From positions 1,346,037 to 1,410,036 of the forward strand of contig CANMOQ010000001.1 in NCBI GenBank assembly GCA_947499505.1: a stretch of 64,000 nt of DNA, in the 5' to 3' direction. Position 1 is the first letter of the stretch, and each line of letters opens with the position of its first letter. A program made the translations under genes and the position numbers. Below the pieces are notes generated by a model, which was not told the DNA's origin, did not search any database, and saw nothing but the letters and a program-made list of their open reading frames with translations. Shown here piece by piece: positions 8,792 through 18,313 of this stretch. This DNA is from an uncultured Erythrobacter sp. GTDB lineage: Bacteria > Pseudomonadota > Alphaproteobacteria > Sphingomonadales > Sphingomonadaceae.

Positions 8792-10080
8792 TGCAAAAAC
8801 TGTCGACCAAAGATGCCGACTTTGAGCAGCGCTTTGCCAAGATCGTCAATTCCCGGCGCGAGAGCGGCGAGGACGTCTCTGGCAAAGTCAGCGATATTCT
8901 CGCGCGCGTCAAAGCAAAGGGCGACGCCGCGCTGGTCGAATACAGCCAGCGTTTTGATGGGCACAGCCTGAGCACCGACGAAGACTGGTCGATTTCGCCT
9001 GAAAGCTGCGAGGCAGCGTATAACGCTCTTGAACCGGAATTGCGCGATGCCCTGAACCTCGCCGCGGCCCGGATTGAGGCCTATCACCGCGATCAAATCC
9101 CGGCGAACCGGGACTTCACCGATGAAGCTGGCGTGCGCCAAGGCGCGGTATGGCGCAGCGTCGATGCCGCCGGACTCTATGTGCCGGGCGGACGCGCGGC
9201 CTATCCCTCGTCGCTGCTAATGAATGCGATCCCGGCTAAAGTCGCAGGCGTTGAGCGGATTGTCGTGGTCACGCCGACACCCAAGGGCAATTCCAATCCG
9301 CTGGTTCTCGCCGCTGCGCATGTCGCAGGCGTGAGCGAGATTTGGCGCGTTGGCGGCGCGCAAGCGGTCGGCGCGCTGGCCTATGGCACCGAGCGGATCA
9401 AGTCGGTCGATGTGATCACCGGCCCCGGCAATGCCTATGTCGCTGAAGCCAAGCGCCAGCTTTACGGCGTGGTTGGCATCGACATGGTCGCAGGGCCGAG
9501 CGAAATTCTGGTGATCGCCGATTGCGACAATGACCCAGACTGGATCGCCGCCGATCTGCTGAGCCAAGCCGAGCATGATCCGACTTCGCAATCCATTCTG
9601 ATCACCAATGACCGGACCTGCGCTGCTCAGGTTGAGGACCGCGTGACCGTCCAGCTGTCGCAGCTAGCAACCGGCAAAACCGCCAAGCAAAGCTGGGACG
9701 ATCACGGCGTGATCATTCTGGTCGAAAACTTGGGCGAGGCGCCTGCGCTCGCGGACCGACTGGCCGCTGAGCACGTCGAACTCGCCGTGGCTGATCCCGA
9801 AGCGCTGTTTTCTAAGATCAATCACGCGGGCAGCGTGTTCCTTGGCCGGATGACGCCAGAGGCCGTGGGCGATTACGTCGCCGGGCCCAATCACGTATTG
9901 CCAACCGGCCGGCGCGCACGCTTTTCCAGCGGGCTGTCCGTGCTCGACTTCATGAAACGAACCAGCTTTATCGCGCTGGATGACGATGCCTTTGCTGCGA
10001 TCGGTCCGGCGGCGGCGACCCTTGCCCATGCAGAGGGTTTGCCCGCGCATGCCAAATCAGTGGAACTTCGCCTGAAATGA
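8791..10080 (+). CDS. hisD: Histidinol dehydrogenase
   Basis: HisD carries out the last two oxidations of histidine synthesis, L-histidinol to L-histidine, with zinc and NAD. The 429-residue length is normal. Conserved blocks include YVPGGRAAYPSS, VITGPGNAYVAEAKRQ, the AGPSEILVIAD segment, LLSQAEHDPTSQ with the zinc-associated Gln/His, and AGPNHVLPTG. TAATG overlap with hisG and ATGA overlap with nusB imply translational coupling across hisG-hisD-nusB. Nothing is missing from the active site as far as I can see. Confidence 0.96.
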   Translation: MQKLSTKDADFEQRFAKIVNSRRESGEDVSGKVSDILARVKAKGDAALVEYSQRFDGHSLSTDEDWSISPESCEAAYNALEPELRDALNLAAARIEAYHRDQIPANRDFTDEAGVRQGAVWRSVDAAGLYVPGGRAAYPSSLLMNAIPAKVAGVERIVVVTPTPKGNSNPLVLAAAHVAGVSEIWRVGGAQAVGALAYGTERIKSVDVITGPGNAYVAEAKRQLYGVVGIDMVAGPSEILVIADCDNDPDWIAADLLSQAEHDPTSQSILITNDRTCAAQVEDRVTVQLSQLATGKTAKQSWDDHGVIILVENLGEAPALADRLAAEHVELAVADPEALFSKINHAGSVFLGRMTPEAVGDYVAGPNHVLPTGRRARFSSGLSVLDFMKRTSFIALDDDAFAAIGPAAATLAHAEGLPAHAKSVELRLK

Positions 10081-10541
10081 ACACCCCCGCCCAAACACCT
10101 AAACGCTCCCAAGCCCGTTCAACCGCGCGGCTCGCCGCCGTCCAAGCACTCTATCAAATGCAGATGGAAGGCACCGCGCTCGCAAAGCTGCTTGATGAGT
10201 TCCACCAGCACCGTCTGGGTAAGACCATTGATGAAGACGAATTCGCCGATGCTGAGGTCGAGTTCTTCGATGATGTTGTGCGCGGAGTTGACGCGCGCGG
10301 GGACGAGATCGACGCTTTGCTTACCGCCAAACTGGCCGATGGCTGGACGCTGAAACGCCTCGACAAGACCATGCTGCAAATCCTGCGCGCCGGGACTTAC
10401 GAGCTGCTCGCGCGCAACGATGTGCCAGCCGCAGCCGTGATCAATGAATATGTCGATGTGGCGAAAGCGTTCTTCGATGACCGTGAAGCAAAGTTCGTGA
10501 ACGGCATCCTTGATGCGGTTTCAAAGGATGCGCGTCCCTAA
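10077..10541 (+). CDS. nusB: Transcription antitermination factor NusB
   Basis: The 154-residue protein is all-helical with the NusB pattern: RLAAVQALYQMQMEG at the N-terminus, AVINEYVDVAKAFF and the C-terminal FVNGILDAV. NusB binds boxA RNA with S10 (NusE) to antiterminate rRNA operons. The ATG overlaps the hisD stop by four bases, so it is probably translated from the his transcript; a his-nusB-thiL order is common in sphingomonads. In many other bacteria nusB follows ribH, which is not seen here. Confidence 0.95.
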   Translation: MNTPAQTPKRSQARSTARLAAVQALYQMQMEGTALAKLLDEFHQHRLGKTIDEDEFADAEVEFFDDVVRGVDARGDEIDALLTAKLADGWTLKRLDKTMLQILRAGTYELLARNDVPAAAVINEYVDVAKAFFDDREAKFVNGILDAVSKDARP

Positions 10542-10586
10542 GAACGCGATCATGCTGAGCATATCGAAGCGAGAGCGTTCCAAAAT

Positions 10587-10618
10587 CCGTTGCCCTTCGA
10601 CAGGCTCAGGACGAACGG
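10587..10618. repeat. Dispersed sphingomonad-type palindromic repeat
   Basis: The gap between nusB and thiL holds a 32-bp element with CCGTT at 10587-10591 and its complement AACGG at 10614-10618, enclosing CCTTCGACAGGCTCAGGA. From memory this core, read on the other strand as TGAGCCTGTCGAAGG, recurs many times between genes in Sphingomonadales genomes. I see only one clear copy in this window. It could fold into a hairpin in the nusB-thiL mRNA. Origin and function are unknown. Confidence 0.7.
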
Positions 10619-10631
10619 ATAAGGTTGCTCA

Positions 10632-11489
10632 ATGAACGAAGCCGATTTCATTGCAGCTCTGCGCGCTTTGCCGCTCCATTCTGGTGCGCGTAGATTGAGC
10701 GATGACTGCGCTGTCTTGGAGATCGGCGGCGAAACTCTGATACTCACTCATGACATGATGGCCGAAGGCGCGCATTTCCGCCCCGATGCCGATATGGCCG
10801 ATGTTGCCTGGAAACTGGTTACCTCAAACCTTTCCGACCTCGCGGCCAAGGGCGCTAAACCGATTGGCGTGTTGCTGGGCCACTCCCTTGGAAATGATGA
10901 CGAACGCTTCCTCGCAGGGCTCAGCGAAGCGCTCTCCCGCTACAACGTGCCAATTCTAGGCGGAGACACCGTTTCGGCGGCGAGCCCGCGCACCTTCGGT
11001 CTCACCGCCATTGGCCGCGCAGTTCATACGCCAGTGCCCTCGCGCAGCGGTGCCTCACCCGGCGACGCGCTGTATATCACCGGCATGCTCGGCGCCGCTA
11101 TGCTAGGGTTTGAAGGGGCACCTGAGCACCTCAAAGCGTTCAACCGCCCTCGCCCATTATTGCAGCAAGGCCAATCATTAGCGCCGCATGTCAGCGCCAT
11201 GATGGATGTCTCAGACGGACTGCTGCTCGATGCGTTTCGTCTTGCTGAAGCAAGCGAGGTCACGTTGGCAATCGAGAGCACAACCCTTCCAGTCGCAGAT
11301 GCCGAGCGGCGCGAAGACTGCATGCGCTGGGGCGATGATTACGAGCTGCTTTTCACGACGCGAGAGGGACTGACCCTGCCTGTTCCCGCCACACGAATTG
11401 GCAATGTTCAGCCGCTGGGCTTTGCTCCACTCACGCTCGACGGCAACCCAATCGTCAATGCGCAAGGCCTCGGCTATCAGCACGGCTGA
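10632..11489 (+). CDS. thiL: Thiamine-monophosphate kinase
   Basis: ThiL phosphorylates thiamine monophosphate to the active cofactor thiamine diphosphate. The 285-residue protein has the expected PurM-like ATPase motifs: SDDCAVL near 23-29, the GGDTVS magnesium motif, MDVSDGLLLDA and GDDYELLF. It lies 90 nt after nusB with a palindromic repeat in the gap, so it could be read from the same transcript or have its own promoter. Length is a little short of the 310-330 typical of E. coli ThiL but normal for alphaproteobacteria. Confidence 0.94.
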   Translation: MNEADFIAALRALPLHSGARRLSDDCAVLEIGGETLILTHDMMAEGAHFRPDADMADVAWKLVTSNLSDLAAKGAKPIGVLLGHSLGNDDERFLAGLSEALSRYNVPILGGDTVSAASPRTFGLTAIGRAVHTPVPSRSGASPGDALYITGMLGAAMLGFEGAPEHLKAFNRPRPLLQQGQSLAPHVSAMMDVSDGLLLDAFRLAEASEVTLAIESTTLPVADAERREDCMRWGDDYELLFTTREGLTLPVPATRIGNVQPLGFAPLTLDGNPIVNAQGLGYQHG

Positions 11490-11646
11490 TCCCAAATTGC
11501 CGGGTCGCTCTTAGCAAAACTGGTGAAATGGGCGGGATTGCCCCGTTTCCTGCTTGCCAGCTTGACATCAGTCCGTATGGTCCACGCCACCGCGTCAATG
11601 GGAGAACCCAGGCGCTATCTTCATACTGGGAGAGGGGATTCATTCA

Positions 11647-13758
11647 GTGGACTTAACACTCATATCAATTGGACTGGCCGTCGTTGCCATCATCTATGGC
11701 ATTGTCACCAGCCAGCAAGTTCTCAGCGCAAGTGCCGGGAACGCCAAAATGCAAGAAATTGCTGGCGCCGTTCAAGAGGGCGCGCAGGCTTATCTCAAGC
11801 GGCAATACACAGCGATCGGCATGGTCGGTGTGGTGGTTGCCATTCTCGTTTTCATTTTCCTAGGCGCGGTTTCAGCCATCGGCTTTATCGTCGGTGCGGT
11901 ACTGTCCGGTGTGGCTGGTTTTATCGGGATGAACATCTCGGTGCGTGCCAATGTGCGCACGGCGGCGGCGGCTGAAACGGGCCTGCAAGAAGGCCTGACC
12001 GTGGCGTTCCGCGCTGGCGCGGTTACCGGCATGTTGGTCGCTGGCCTCGCGCTGCTCTCTATCGCAGGGTTCTTCTATGTGCTGGTTGGCACAATGGGCA
12101 TGGACCTCACCGTCCTGGCTGAAAAACGCGAAGTCATCGATGCGCTCGTCGGTCTAGCCTTTGGCGCATCACTGATCTCGATCTTTGCGCGTTTGGGCGG
12201 CGGTATCTTTACCAAGGCCGCTGACGTTGGCGCCGATCTGGTTGGTAAGGTCGAAGCTGGCATTCCAGAGGATGACCCCCGCAACCCGGCAACCATTGCC
12301 GATAACGTGGGCGACAATGTTGGCGATTGTGCCGGCATGGCTGCTGACTTGTTCGAGACCTATGTCGTCACCGTTGGTGCAACCATGGTTCTGACCGCGC
12401 TGCTGTTCACCGGCCTTGCCGCTGCTGATCTGCTTGCGTTGATGAGCCTGCCGCTGATCATTGGCGGTGTCTGCATCGTGACCTCGATCATCGGCACTTA
12501 CTTTGTCCGTCTCGGTTCTTCGAACAACATCATGGGCGCGCTCTACAAGGGCTTTATCGTCACCACGGTTCTGTCCGCTGTCGCGATCTACTTTGCGACT
12601 GATTATGCGGTTGGCATGGCCACGGAATACACGCTGGGGGACCAAACCTTCACCGGCATGTCGCTGTTCCTGGCGATGATGGTTGGTCTGGTCATCACGG
12701 GCCTGATCATCTGGATCACCGAATATTACACGGGCACAGAGTACCGCCCGGTCCGCTCGATTGCGAAATCGTCTGAGACTGGACACGGCACCAACGTCAT
12801 TCAAGGTCTGGCTATCAGCCTTGAATCGACCGCACTGCCAACCATTGTGATCGTGATCGGTATCATCGTGACATACCAGCTTGCTGGTCTGATGGGCATC
12901 GCCTTCGCGGCGACTTCAATGCTGGCGCTGGCCGGTATGGTTGTTGCTTTGGACGCATACGGTCCTGTCACCGATAACGCGGGCGGCATCGCTGAAATGG
13001 CTGAGATGGAGGAAAGCGTTCGGGAGAAAACCGATGCGCTGGACGCCGTTGGCAACACCACGAAAGCTGTGACCAAGGGTTATGCAATCGGCTCTGCTGG
13101 TCTCGCGGCTTTGGTGCTGTTCTCGGCCTACACCGCTGACCTCAAGGAGTTCTTCCCAGATCTCGCGGTCAGCTTCAGCCTTGAAAACCCGTATGTCATT
13201 GTTGGCTTGCTGCTAGGCGCACTGCTTCCGTACCTGTTCGGTGCAATGGGCATGACCGCCGTTGGCCGCGCCGCTGGCGATGTGGTGATCGACGTTCGTG
13301 ACCAGTTCTCGAAAGATCCTGGCATTATGGCCGGGACTAGCCGTCCTAATTATGCGCGTACGGTCGATTTGGTGACGAAAGCGGCGATCAAGGAAATGAT
13401 CCTGCCTTCGATGCTGCCACTGCTAGCACCTATCGTTGTCTATTTCGCGATTACCGCTGTAGCAGGCCAGGCGAACGGTTTTGCCGCTCTCGGCGCATTG
13501 CTGCTGGGCGTGATCATTTCGGGCATCTTCGTGGCGCTTTCCATGACCGCTGGCGGCGGCGCATGGGACAATGCCAAGAAGTACATCGAAGATGGCAATC
13601 ACGGCGGCAAAGGCTCAGAGGCTCACAAGGCCGCTGTGACCGGCGACACTGTTGGCGATCCTTACAAGGACACCGCTGGCCCAGCCGTGAACCCAATGAT
13701 CAAGATCACCAACATCGTCGCGCTGCTTCTGCTCGCGGCGCTGGCTGGTGGGCATTGA
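11647..13758 (+). CDS. hppA: Membrane-bound proton-translocating pyrophosphatase, K+-independent type
   Basis: The 703-residue polytopic protein couples pyrophosphate hydrolysis to proton export. The catalytic [13 protein letters not shown] loop, the [18 protein letters not shown] motif and the C-terminal [16 protein letters not shown] motif are intact. The sequence GNTTKA carries Lys at the position where potassium-dependent enzymes have Ala, the published marker of K+-independent H+-PPases. Translation starts at a GTG preceded by GGGAGAGGGG. A strong intrinsic terminator lies 47 nt downstream, so this is probably the end of a transcription unit. Confidence 0.97.
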   Translation: MDLTLISIGLAVVAIIYGIVTSQQVLSASAGNAKMQEIAGAVQEGAQAYLKRQYTAIGMVGVVVAILVFIFLGAVSAIGFIVGAVLSGVAGFIGMNISVRANVRTAAAAETGLQEGLTVAFRAGAVTGMLVAGLALLSIAGFFYVLVGTMGMDLTVLAEKREVIDALVGLAFGASLISIFARLGGGIFTKAADVGADLVGKVEAGIPEDDPRNPATIADNVGDNVGDCAGMAADLFETYVVTVGATMVLTALLFTGLAAADLLALMSLPLIIGGVCIVTSIIGTYFVRLGSSNNIMGALYKGFIVTTVLSAVAIYFATDYAVGMATEYTLGDQTFTGMSLFLAMMVGLVITGLIIWITEYYTGTEYRPVRSIAKSSETGHGTNVIQGLAISLESTALPTIVIVIGIIVTYQLAGLMGIAFAATSMLALAGMVVALDAYGPVTDNAGGIAEMAEMEESVREKTDALDAVGNTTKAVTKGYAIGSAGLAALVLFSAYTADLKEFFPDLAVSFSLENPYVIVGLLLGALLPYLFGAMGMTAVGRAAGDVVIDVRDQFSKDPGIMAGTSRPNYARTVDLVTKAAIKEMILPSMLPLLAPIVVYFAITAVAGQANGFAALGALLLGVIISGIFVALSMTAGGGAWDNAKKYIEDGNHGGKGSEAHKAAVTGDTVGDPYKDTAGPAVNPMIKITNIVALLLLAALAGGH

Positions 13759-13804
13759 TCTTGCGCTAATCAGCAGCTGAGCAATCGGCTGCAAACACTT
13801 TTGC

Positions 13805-13837
13805 AACCCCGCCAGGCCCAAGTCTGGCGGGGTTTTT
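13805..13837 (+). terminator. Rho-independent terminator after hppA
   Basis: The inverted repeat CCCCGCCAG (13807-13815) and CTGGCGGGG (13824-13832) forms a 9-bp GC-rich stem with an 8-nt loop, immediately followed by five T residues at 13833-13837. AA before the stem can extend pairing with the first Ts. Confidence 0.92.
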
Positions 13838-13994
13838 CGTGGCCTGGAATGTTGCAAATTACGCCAGACAGCAGCGCTTGAACTGTTTAGCCTTTTCTCA
13901 TAACCTTCTGGTCTGAAGGGGATGCTCGGCCGGGGGACGGCGGAGCATAAGTCGCAATCTGGATGAAAATCCAAATAGGGTACTGGATCACACA

Positions 13995-16064
13995 ATGAAT
14001 TTGAGAACTTTCGTTCTGCGCAGCGCAAGCGCCTGCGCGCTTGGCGTAGCCATGGTTGGCATGGGCACGGCATCAACTGCTGTATTGGCACAAGACAAAG
14101 CGCCGCAAGTCGCTGAAACCGCTGAAAACCGCATTCCTGCTGGCGAATTCGTCAAAGCACCGAATATGCAGACTGTTCGAATCTCACCCGATGGCAAACG
14201 CATTGCATACCGGGCTGCGCGCGGTGGACGCTCGCTCCTCGTCACACTCAACCTTGAGACTATGCAGGAGAAAATAGTCCTTGCAGCCGAGGAAGCCCGG
14301 GAGAGCGGTGATCGCACGATGACCAATTTCGGCTGGATTGGAAATGAACACATTGTCATTAGCACAATCAGCCGCGAAGATCTGGGTGGTGGTGATTTTG
14401 CCGATTTTCGGCGTTTGGTGGCCTATAATGTTAAGTCAGGCAAATTGGTTCAACAAGCTTGGCGCAATGCTGGCTTCGGAGCAACAAACATCAAATATGT
14501 GAACCACGAAACTGGTAAGTATTTGCTGCAGCGCGATAGCACCGCTGGGTCTACAGAACGACGGTTCTTCCCAGAAATCGTTGAGGTGGATGTTTCGACC
14601 GGCAAGTACAAAATGGTTCAGAGGACCAATCCAATAGTAAGAAACTGGCTGGTTGACTCCGATGGTGAGATAAGAGCCGGAACCGCCTTTGATGGAGACT
14701 CAGGAAAAGTCCGCGTTCTTTACAAGGCCGAAGGCGAAAAGAACCTGAAAACTGTGTTCAATGAAGCGGATGAGACCTGGACATCTGGTGCGCCAAGTCC
14801 GGCAGTGTTTATCCCAGGAACTGACATGGCATACGCAGTGTCGAACCGGGATGGAACCGACGCGGTGTACAAAATGGATATGACCACGCTTGAGATGAAA
14901 GAGAAAGTCTTCGAAACAGAAGGCTTCGATGTGCAAGGCATCATTCGGAATGAAGATCGATCAAAAGTACTGGGTTATAGAACCTTCGATGGCACAATGC
15001 GTGTGGAATACATTGATCCTGACCTTAAGACGGTCAAAGCTCTGCTTGAAGACGTCTTTGGCGAGGGTGAAGCATCGATTGTAGATTACACCCCCGATAT
15101 GAGGAAAGTGGTCGTATTCGGTGGCGGAATGTCCAAGTTTGGCGGCTACTACCTATTTGACACGCAAACGGGAGCACTTAGTCTCCTCAATTGGTCAAAA
15201 ACGGCCCTCAAAGATGCCCCTGCCAATCCAATGAAAGCCGAATGGTATACGGCAAGTGACGGGACAAAAATTCAAGCAGTCGTGACCTATCCGCGCCACC
15301 GGATCGGTCAAAAGAATCTGCCGGTGCTCGTAATGCCCCACGGCGGGCCATTTGGTGTAACGGATTCCGTTGAAATCGGATTTTTTCCTTGGCATCAAGC
15401 AATCGCCGAGCAAGGTTATGTTGTAATCCAGCCAAACTATCGTGGCTCCGGCGGTTATGGCAAAGACTTCGTGAAGATTGGTCGTGAACCCGGAGGCTAC
15501 GGCAAGCGTATGCAAGACGACCTCAATGATGTTCTGACGTATTTTGGCCAAAGAGGCATTATCGATCCAGACCGCGCATGCGTCATGGGCTGGTCCTATG
15601 GCGGCTATGCAGCGGCGCGCGGTGCGCAGCGCGACCCTGAGGCTTGGAAATGCGCCATCGCCGGGGCCGGCGTATATGACATGCCTCTGATGAATAAGTG
15701 GGATGCGAAAAATCTGGGTCGTTTCAGCAGTGGCTTCCAAGCCACCTCTGACGATCCAAAAGGGATTTCACCAGCGCTCAACACCGATGGGAAATGGTCG
15801 CCAATTCTGGTCGTTGCAGCCAAACGTGACGCCCGTATCCCTATGGAGCAGGCCGAGACTCTAGTTCGTAATCTGAAGAAGTCTGGCAAGAAAGATGGCG
15901 CAGATTTTAAGTACATTGTTCAAGAGCAGGGCACGCATAACCTTCCATATGACGATGTTCATATGCAGTGGATCAACGAAGCCTATGCTTGGCTTGAGAA
16001 GCACAACCCAGCTTACATTGCGTCTGACGGCGATACAGCGCCGCCGGTTGCGAAGCTAAACTAA
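13995..16064 (+). CDS. Exported S9 family (prolyl oligopeptidase-like) peptidase
   Basis: The 689-residue protein starts with a signal peptide, cleaved probably after VLA near residue 32, so it is periplasmic. The middle is a WD40-like beta-propeller (SPDGKRIAYRAARGG is one such blade) and the C-terminus an alpha/beta hydrolase with catalytic Ser in GWSYGGYAA (about 533), Asp in KRDARIP (about 612) and His in GTHNLPYDD (about 648). The likely activity is dipeptidyl or acylaminoacyl peptidase. Codon use is visibly more AT-rich at third positions than in the flanking genes. A GC-rich hairpin (13922-13948) lies in the leader region. Confidence 0.92.
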   Translation: MNLRTFVLRSASACALGVAMVGMGTASTAVLAQDKAPQVAETAENRIPAGEFVKAPNMQTVRISPDGKRIAYRAARGGRSLLVTLNLETMQEKIVLAAEEARESGDRTMTNFGWIGNEHIVISTISREDLGGGDFADFRRLVAYNVKSGKLVQQAWRNAGFGATNIKYVNHETGKYLLQRDSTAGSTERRFFPEIVEVDVSTGKYKMVQRTNPIVRNWLVDSDGEIRAGTAFDGDSGKVRVLYKAEGEKNLKTVFNEADETWTSGAPSPAVFIPGTDMAYAVSNRDGTDAVYKMDMTTLEMKEKVFETEGFDVQGIIRNEDRSKVLGYRTFDGTMRVEYIDPDLKTVKALLEDVFGEGEASIVDYTPDMRKVVVFGGGMSKFGGYYLFDTQTGALSLLNWSKTALKDAPANPMKAEWYTASDGTKIQAVVTYPRHRIGQKNLPVLVMPHGGPFGVTDSVEIGFFPWHQAIAEQGYVVIQPNYRGSGGYGKDFVKIGREPGGYGKRMQDDLNDVLTYFGQRGIIDPDRACVMGWSYGGYAAARGAQRDPEAWKCAIAGAGVYDMPLMNKWDAKNLGRFSSGFQATSDDPKGISPALNTDGKWSPILVVAAKRDARIPMEQAETLVRNLKKSGKKDGADFKYIVQEQGTHNLPYDDVHMQWINEAYAWLEKHNPAYIASDGDTAPPVAKLN

Positions 16065-16241
16065 GCATTCAGACTGATGAATTGCGAGCGGCGGTGCCCC
16101 AATCGGGCGCCGCCGTTTGTGTTTCTGAGCTAGTCCACCCCAAACTCGCACTCAAAGTGCGCCTCACAAACGCTTCCTTAACGTCATTCGGCCTAAACCA
16201 CGCCCCGCGCGCGATTCTGCGCGCTCGGAAAAGGTTAACGG

Positions 16242-17405
16242 ATGGACATGGCGAGCGCGCCTGCAATGCCCAGCGCCCCTTCTCACTCTGGCCCGCTTGC
16301 GGGTTGGAGCGACGGTATGCACGCCCTGACACCTGCCCAGATCAGCCGCTCCGCCTTTCTCGCCGCCTGGGACGAGCTGACCAATTGCACATCCGAACCC
16401 AACCCCTTTTTCGAAGAGTGGTTTCTCTCCGCCTCGCTTGCCAATTTGCCCGAAAGCGCGAAGGTCGAAGTGTTCGCTTATATCGTTGGCGGCGACCTGC
16501 TCGGCCTCATCCCGCTCGAACAATCGCGCCAATATTACGGCTATCCCGTGCCGCATTGCGGCTCGGCGCTGCACGCGAACAGCTTTTGCGGTGCGCCCCT
16601 GATCGCCAAGGGGCATGAGATCGATTTCTGGCGCACCTTGTTCACCGCACTCGACCACAAACCGCGCCAGGCACTGTTCCTGCATTTGCCGCAATTGCCC
16701 GCCGATGGCCCGGTGGCCGAGGGCCTGCGCGAGGCATTGAGCGAACATGATCGCCCGAGCGCCATCGTGCGCCGGGAAGAGCGCGCCATGCTGGACGCCG
16801 AAATCTCGCCCGAGGAATATCTCGAGACATCCATGACCAAGAAACGGCGCAAAGAACTGCGCCGTCTGCGCAAACGGCTCGCGGAAGAAGGCGCCCTCAG
16901 CGTGGACCGGACCGAAGGCGAAGAAGGCATCGCCGAGTGGACCCGCGAATTTCTCTCGGTTGAACGCGCAGGCTGGAAGGGCGCAGAAGGCTCCGCCCTC
17001 GCCAGCGCAGCCCATACCGAACAGTTCTTCACCGACGCCTTGGCCGGCGCAGCGCGCTCTGGCCGGCTAGAACGGCTCGCCTTGAGAGTCGACGAGCGAG
17101 CCATCGCCATGCTCGCAAACTTCATTACGCCGCCGGGAGCCTACAGCTTCAAAACCGCCTTTGACGAGCGCTACGCGAAGTATTCGCCCGGCCTCTTGCT
17201 ACAGCTCGACAATCTGGAGCTGCTGAACAACGAATTTATCGAATGGGCCGACAGCTGTGCCGCCGAAGGACACTCGATGATCGAGCGCTTGTGGCGCGAG
17301 AAGCGCAGCATGCATAGCGTCAACGTCGCGATTGGCGGGAAACTGCGCCGCGCGGTGTTTGAGCAATTGATGCGGCGCGAGCTGCGCAAAAGGAACCAGC
17401 CATGA
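16242..17405 (+). CDS. GNAT_6 / CelD (BcsL)-type acyltransferase
   Basis: The 387-residue protein belongs to the GNAT-fold family called CelD/BcsL or Acetyltransf_6, similar in fold to FemAB aminoacyl transferases. A basic patch TKKRRKELRRLRKRL at about 196-210 and the acceptor-domain motif YSFKTAFDERYAKYSPG, followed by LLQLDNLELL, are the recognisable parts. The substrate is unknown; related proteins act on polysaccharides or lipids. Its stop overlaps the following cupin gene (ATGA), and a second GNAT_6 gene follows, so the three are a coupled operon. No membrane segment is evident. Confidence 0.82.
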   Translation: MDMASAPAMPSAPSHSGPLAGWSDGMHALTPAQISRSAFLAAWDELTNCTSEPNPFFEEWFLSASLANLPESAKVEVFAYIVGGDLLGLIPLEQSRQYYGYPVPHCGSALHANSFCGAPLIAKGHEIDFWRTLFTALDHKPRQALFLHLPQLPADGPVAEGLREALSEHDRPSAIVRREERAMLDAEISPEEYLETSMTKKRRKELRRLRKRLAEEGALSVDRTEGEEGIAEWTREFLSVERAGWKGAEGSALASAAHTEQFFTDALAGAARSGRLERLALRVDERAIAMLANFITPPGAYSFKTAFDERYAKYSPGLLLQLDNLELLNNEFIEWADSCAAEGHSMIERLWREKRSMHSVNVAIGGKLRRAVFEQLMRRELRKRNQP

Positions 17406-18313
17406 ACGCGCCCATCACAGACGCAACCGACTGGCAAAGCGCACGCGCTTCTGCCCCGGCGATCTTTGATGCGAATGCGCGCGGTCACTTTGCCGCACAC
17501 TATCCAGAAACCCCGCATATTCTGCGGCACGCCCTCGATCAGCATCCGCTGTTGGAGATCGAGGCACTGGCCAGCATGGCGGAGCGCCTTCCAGAAGGCT
17601 CAGTCGAATACAATCGCGGCGATTTGCCGATTGGCGTCGATGGCAAACCGGGTAGCAACGGCCTCTCCATCGCAGAGACGATCCGCAAAGTGCACGAGGC
17701 CAACAGCTGGGCGGTGCTCAAGAATGTTGAGCAAGTGCCGTCCTATCAGGCATTGCTGCACGATCTGCTAGGCGAGTTGCAGCCGGAGATTGAAGCCAAA
17801 ACCGGCGAGATGCTGACAACGCAAGGGTTCATCTTCATCTCTAGCCCTAACGCCGTCACGCCTTATCACTTTGATCCGGAGCACAACATTCTGCTGCAGG
17901 TGACGGGCAGCAAGGTGATGACCCAGTTTCCCGCTGGCGATACGCGCTTTGCGGCCGATAGCAAGCATGAAGCCTATCACGCGGGCGGTGCGCGTGAACT
18001 CAAATGGGATGATAGTTTTGAAGGCCAAGGCCGTGAGTTTCCGCTTGGACCGGGCGATGCGGTTTACGTGCCGGTGATGGCCCCGCATTTCGTGCGCAAT
18101 GGACCGCACAGCTCGATTTCGCTGTCGATCACCTGGCGCTCCAATTGGAGCTATGATGAGAGCGATGCGCGCTGCGCCAATGTGCTGATACGCCGGATCG
18201 GGCTGAGGCCCAATGCGCCGAGGCGCTGGCCCGCCAGCAACCGCGCCAAAGCGCTCAGCTTTCGCGTATGGCGCCGCCTGTTTGGCCGCGCTGGATTGCC
18301 ACCTCTGTCATGA
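17402..18313 (+). CDS. Cupin-like (JmjC/Cupin_8) putative Fe(II) oxygenase
   Basis: The 303-residue protein has a cupin/JmjC core with the metal-binding facial triad intact: HFD in TPYHFDPEHNILLQVTG near residues 157-159 and the distal His in VPVMAPHFV. The Lys in VTGSKVMTQFP is placed where JmjC-like enzymes bind 2-oxoglutarate. This suggests an iron- and 2-oxoglutarate-dependent hydroxylase, though some members are called regulators. It overlaps the GNAT genes on both sides by four bases, so expression is coupled and it presumably modifies the same molecule. Confidence 0.8.
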   Translation: MNAPITDATDWQSARASAPAIFDANARGHFAAHYPETPHILRHALDQHPLLEIEALASMAERLPEGSVEYNRGDLPIGVDGKPGSNGLSIAETIRKVHEANSWAVLKNVEQVPSYQALLHDLLGELQPEIEAKTGEMLTTQGFIFISSPNAVTPYHFDPEHNILLQVTGSKVMTQFPAGDTRFAADSKHEAYHAGGARELKWDDSFEGQGREFPLGPGDAVYVPVMAPHFVRNGPHSSISLSITWRSNWSYDESDARCANVLIRRIGLRPNAPRRWPASNRAKALSFRVWRRLFGRAGLPPLS

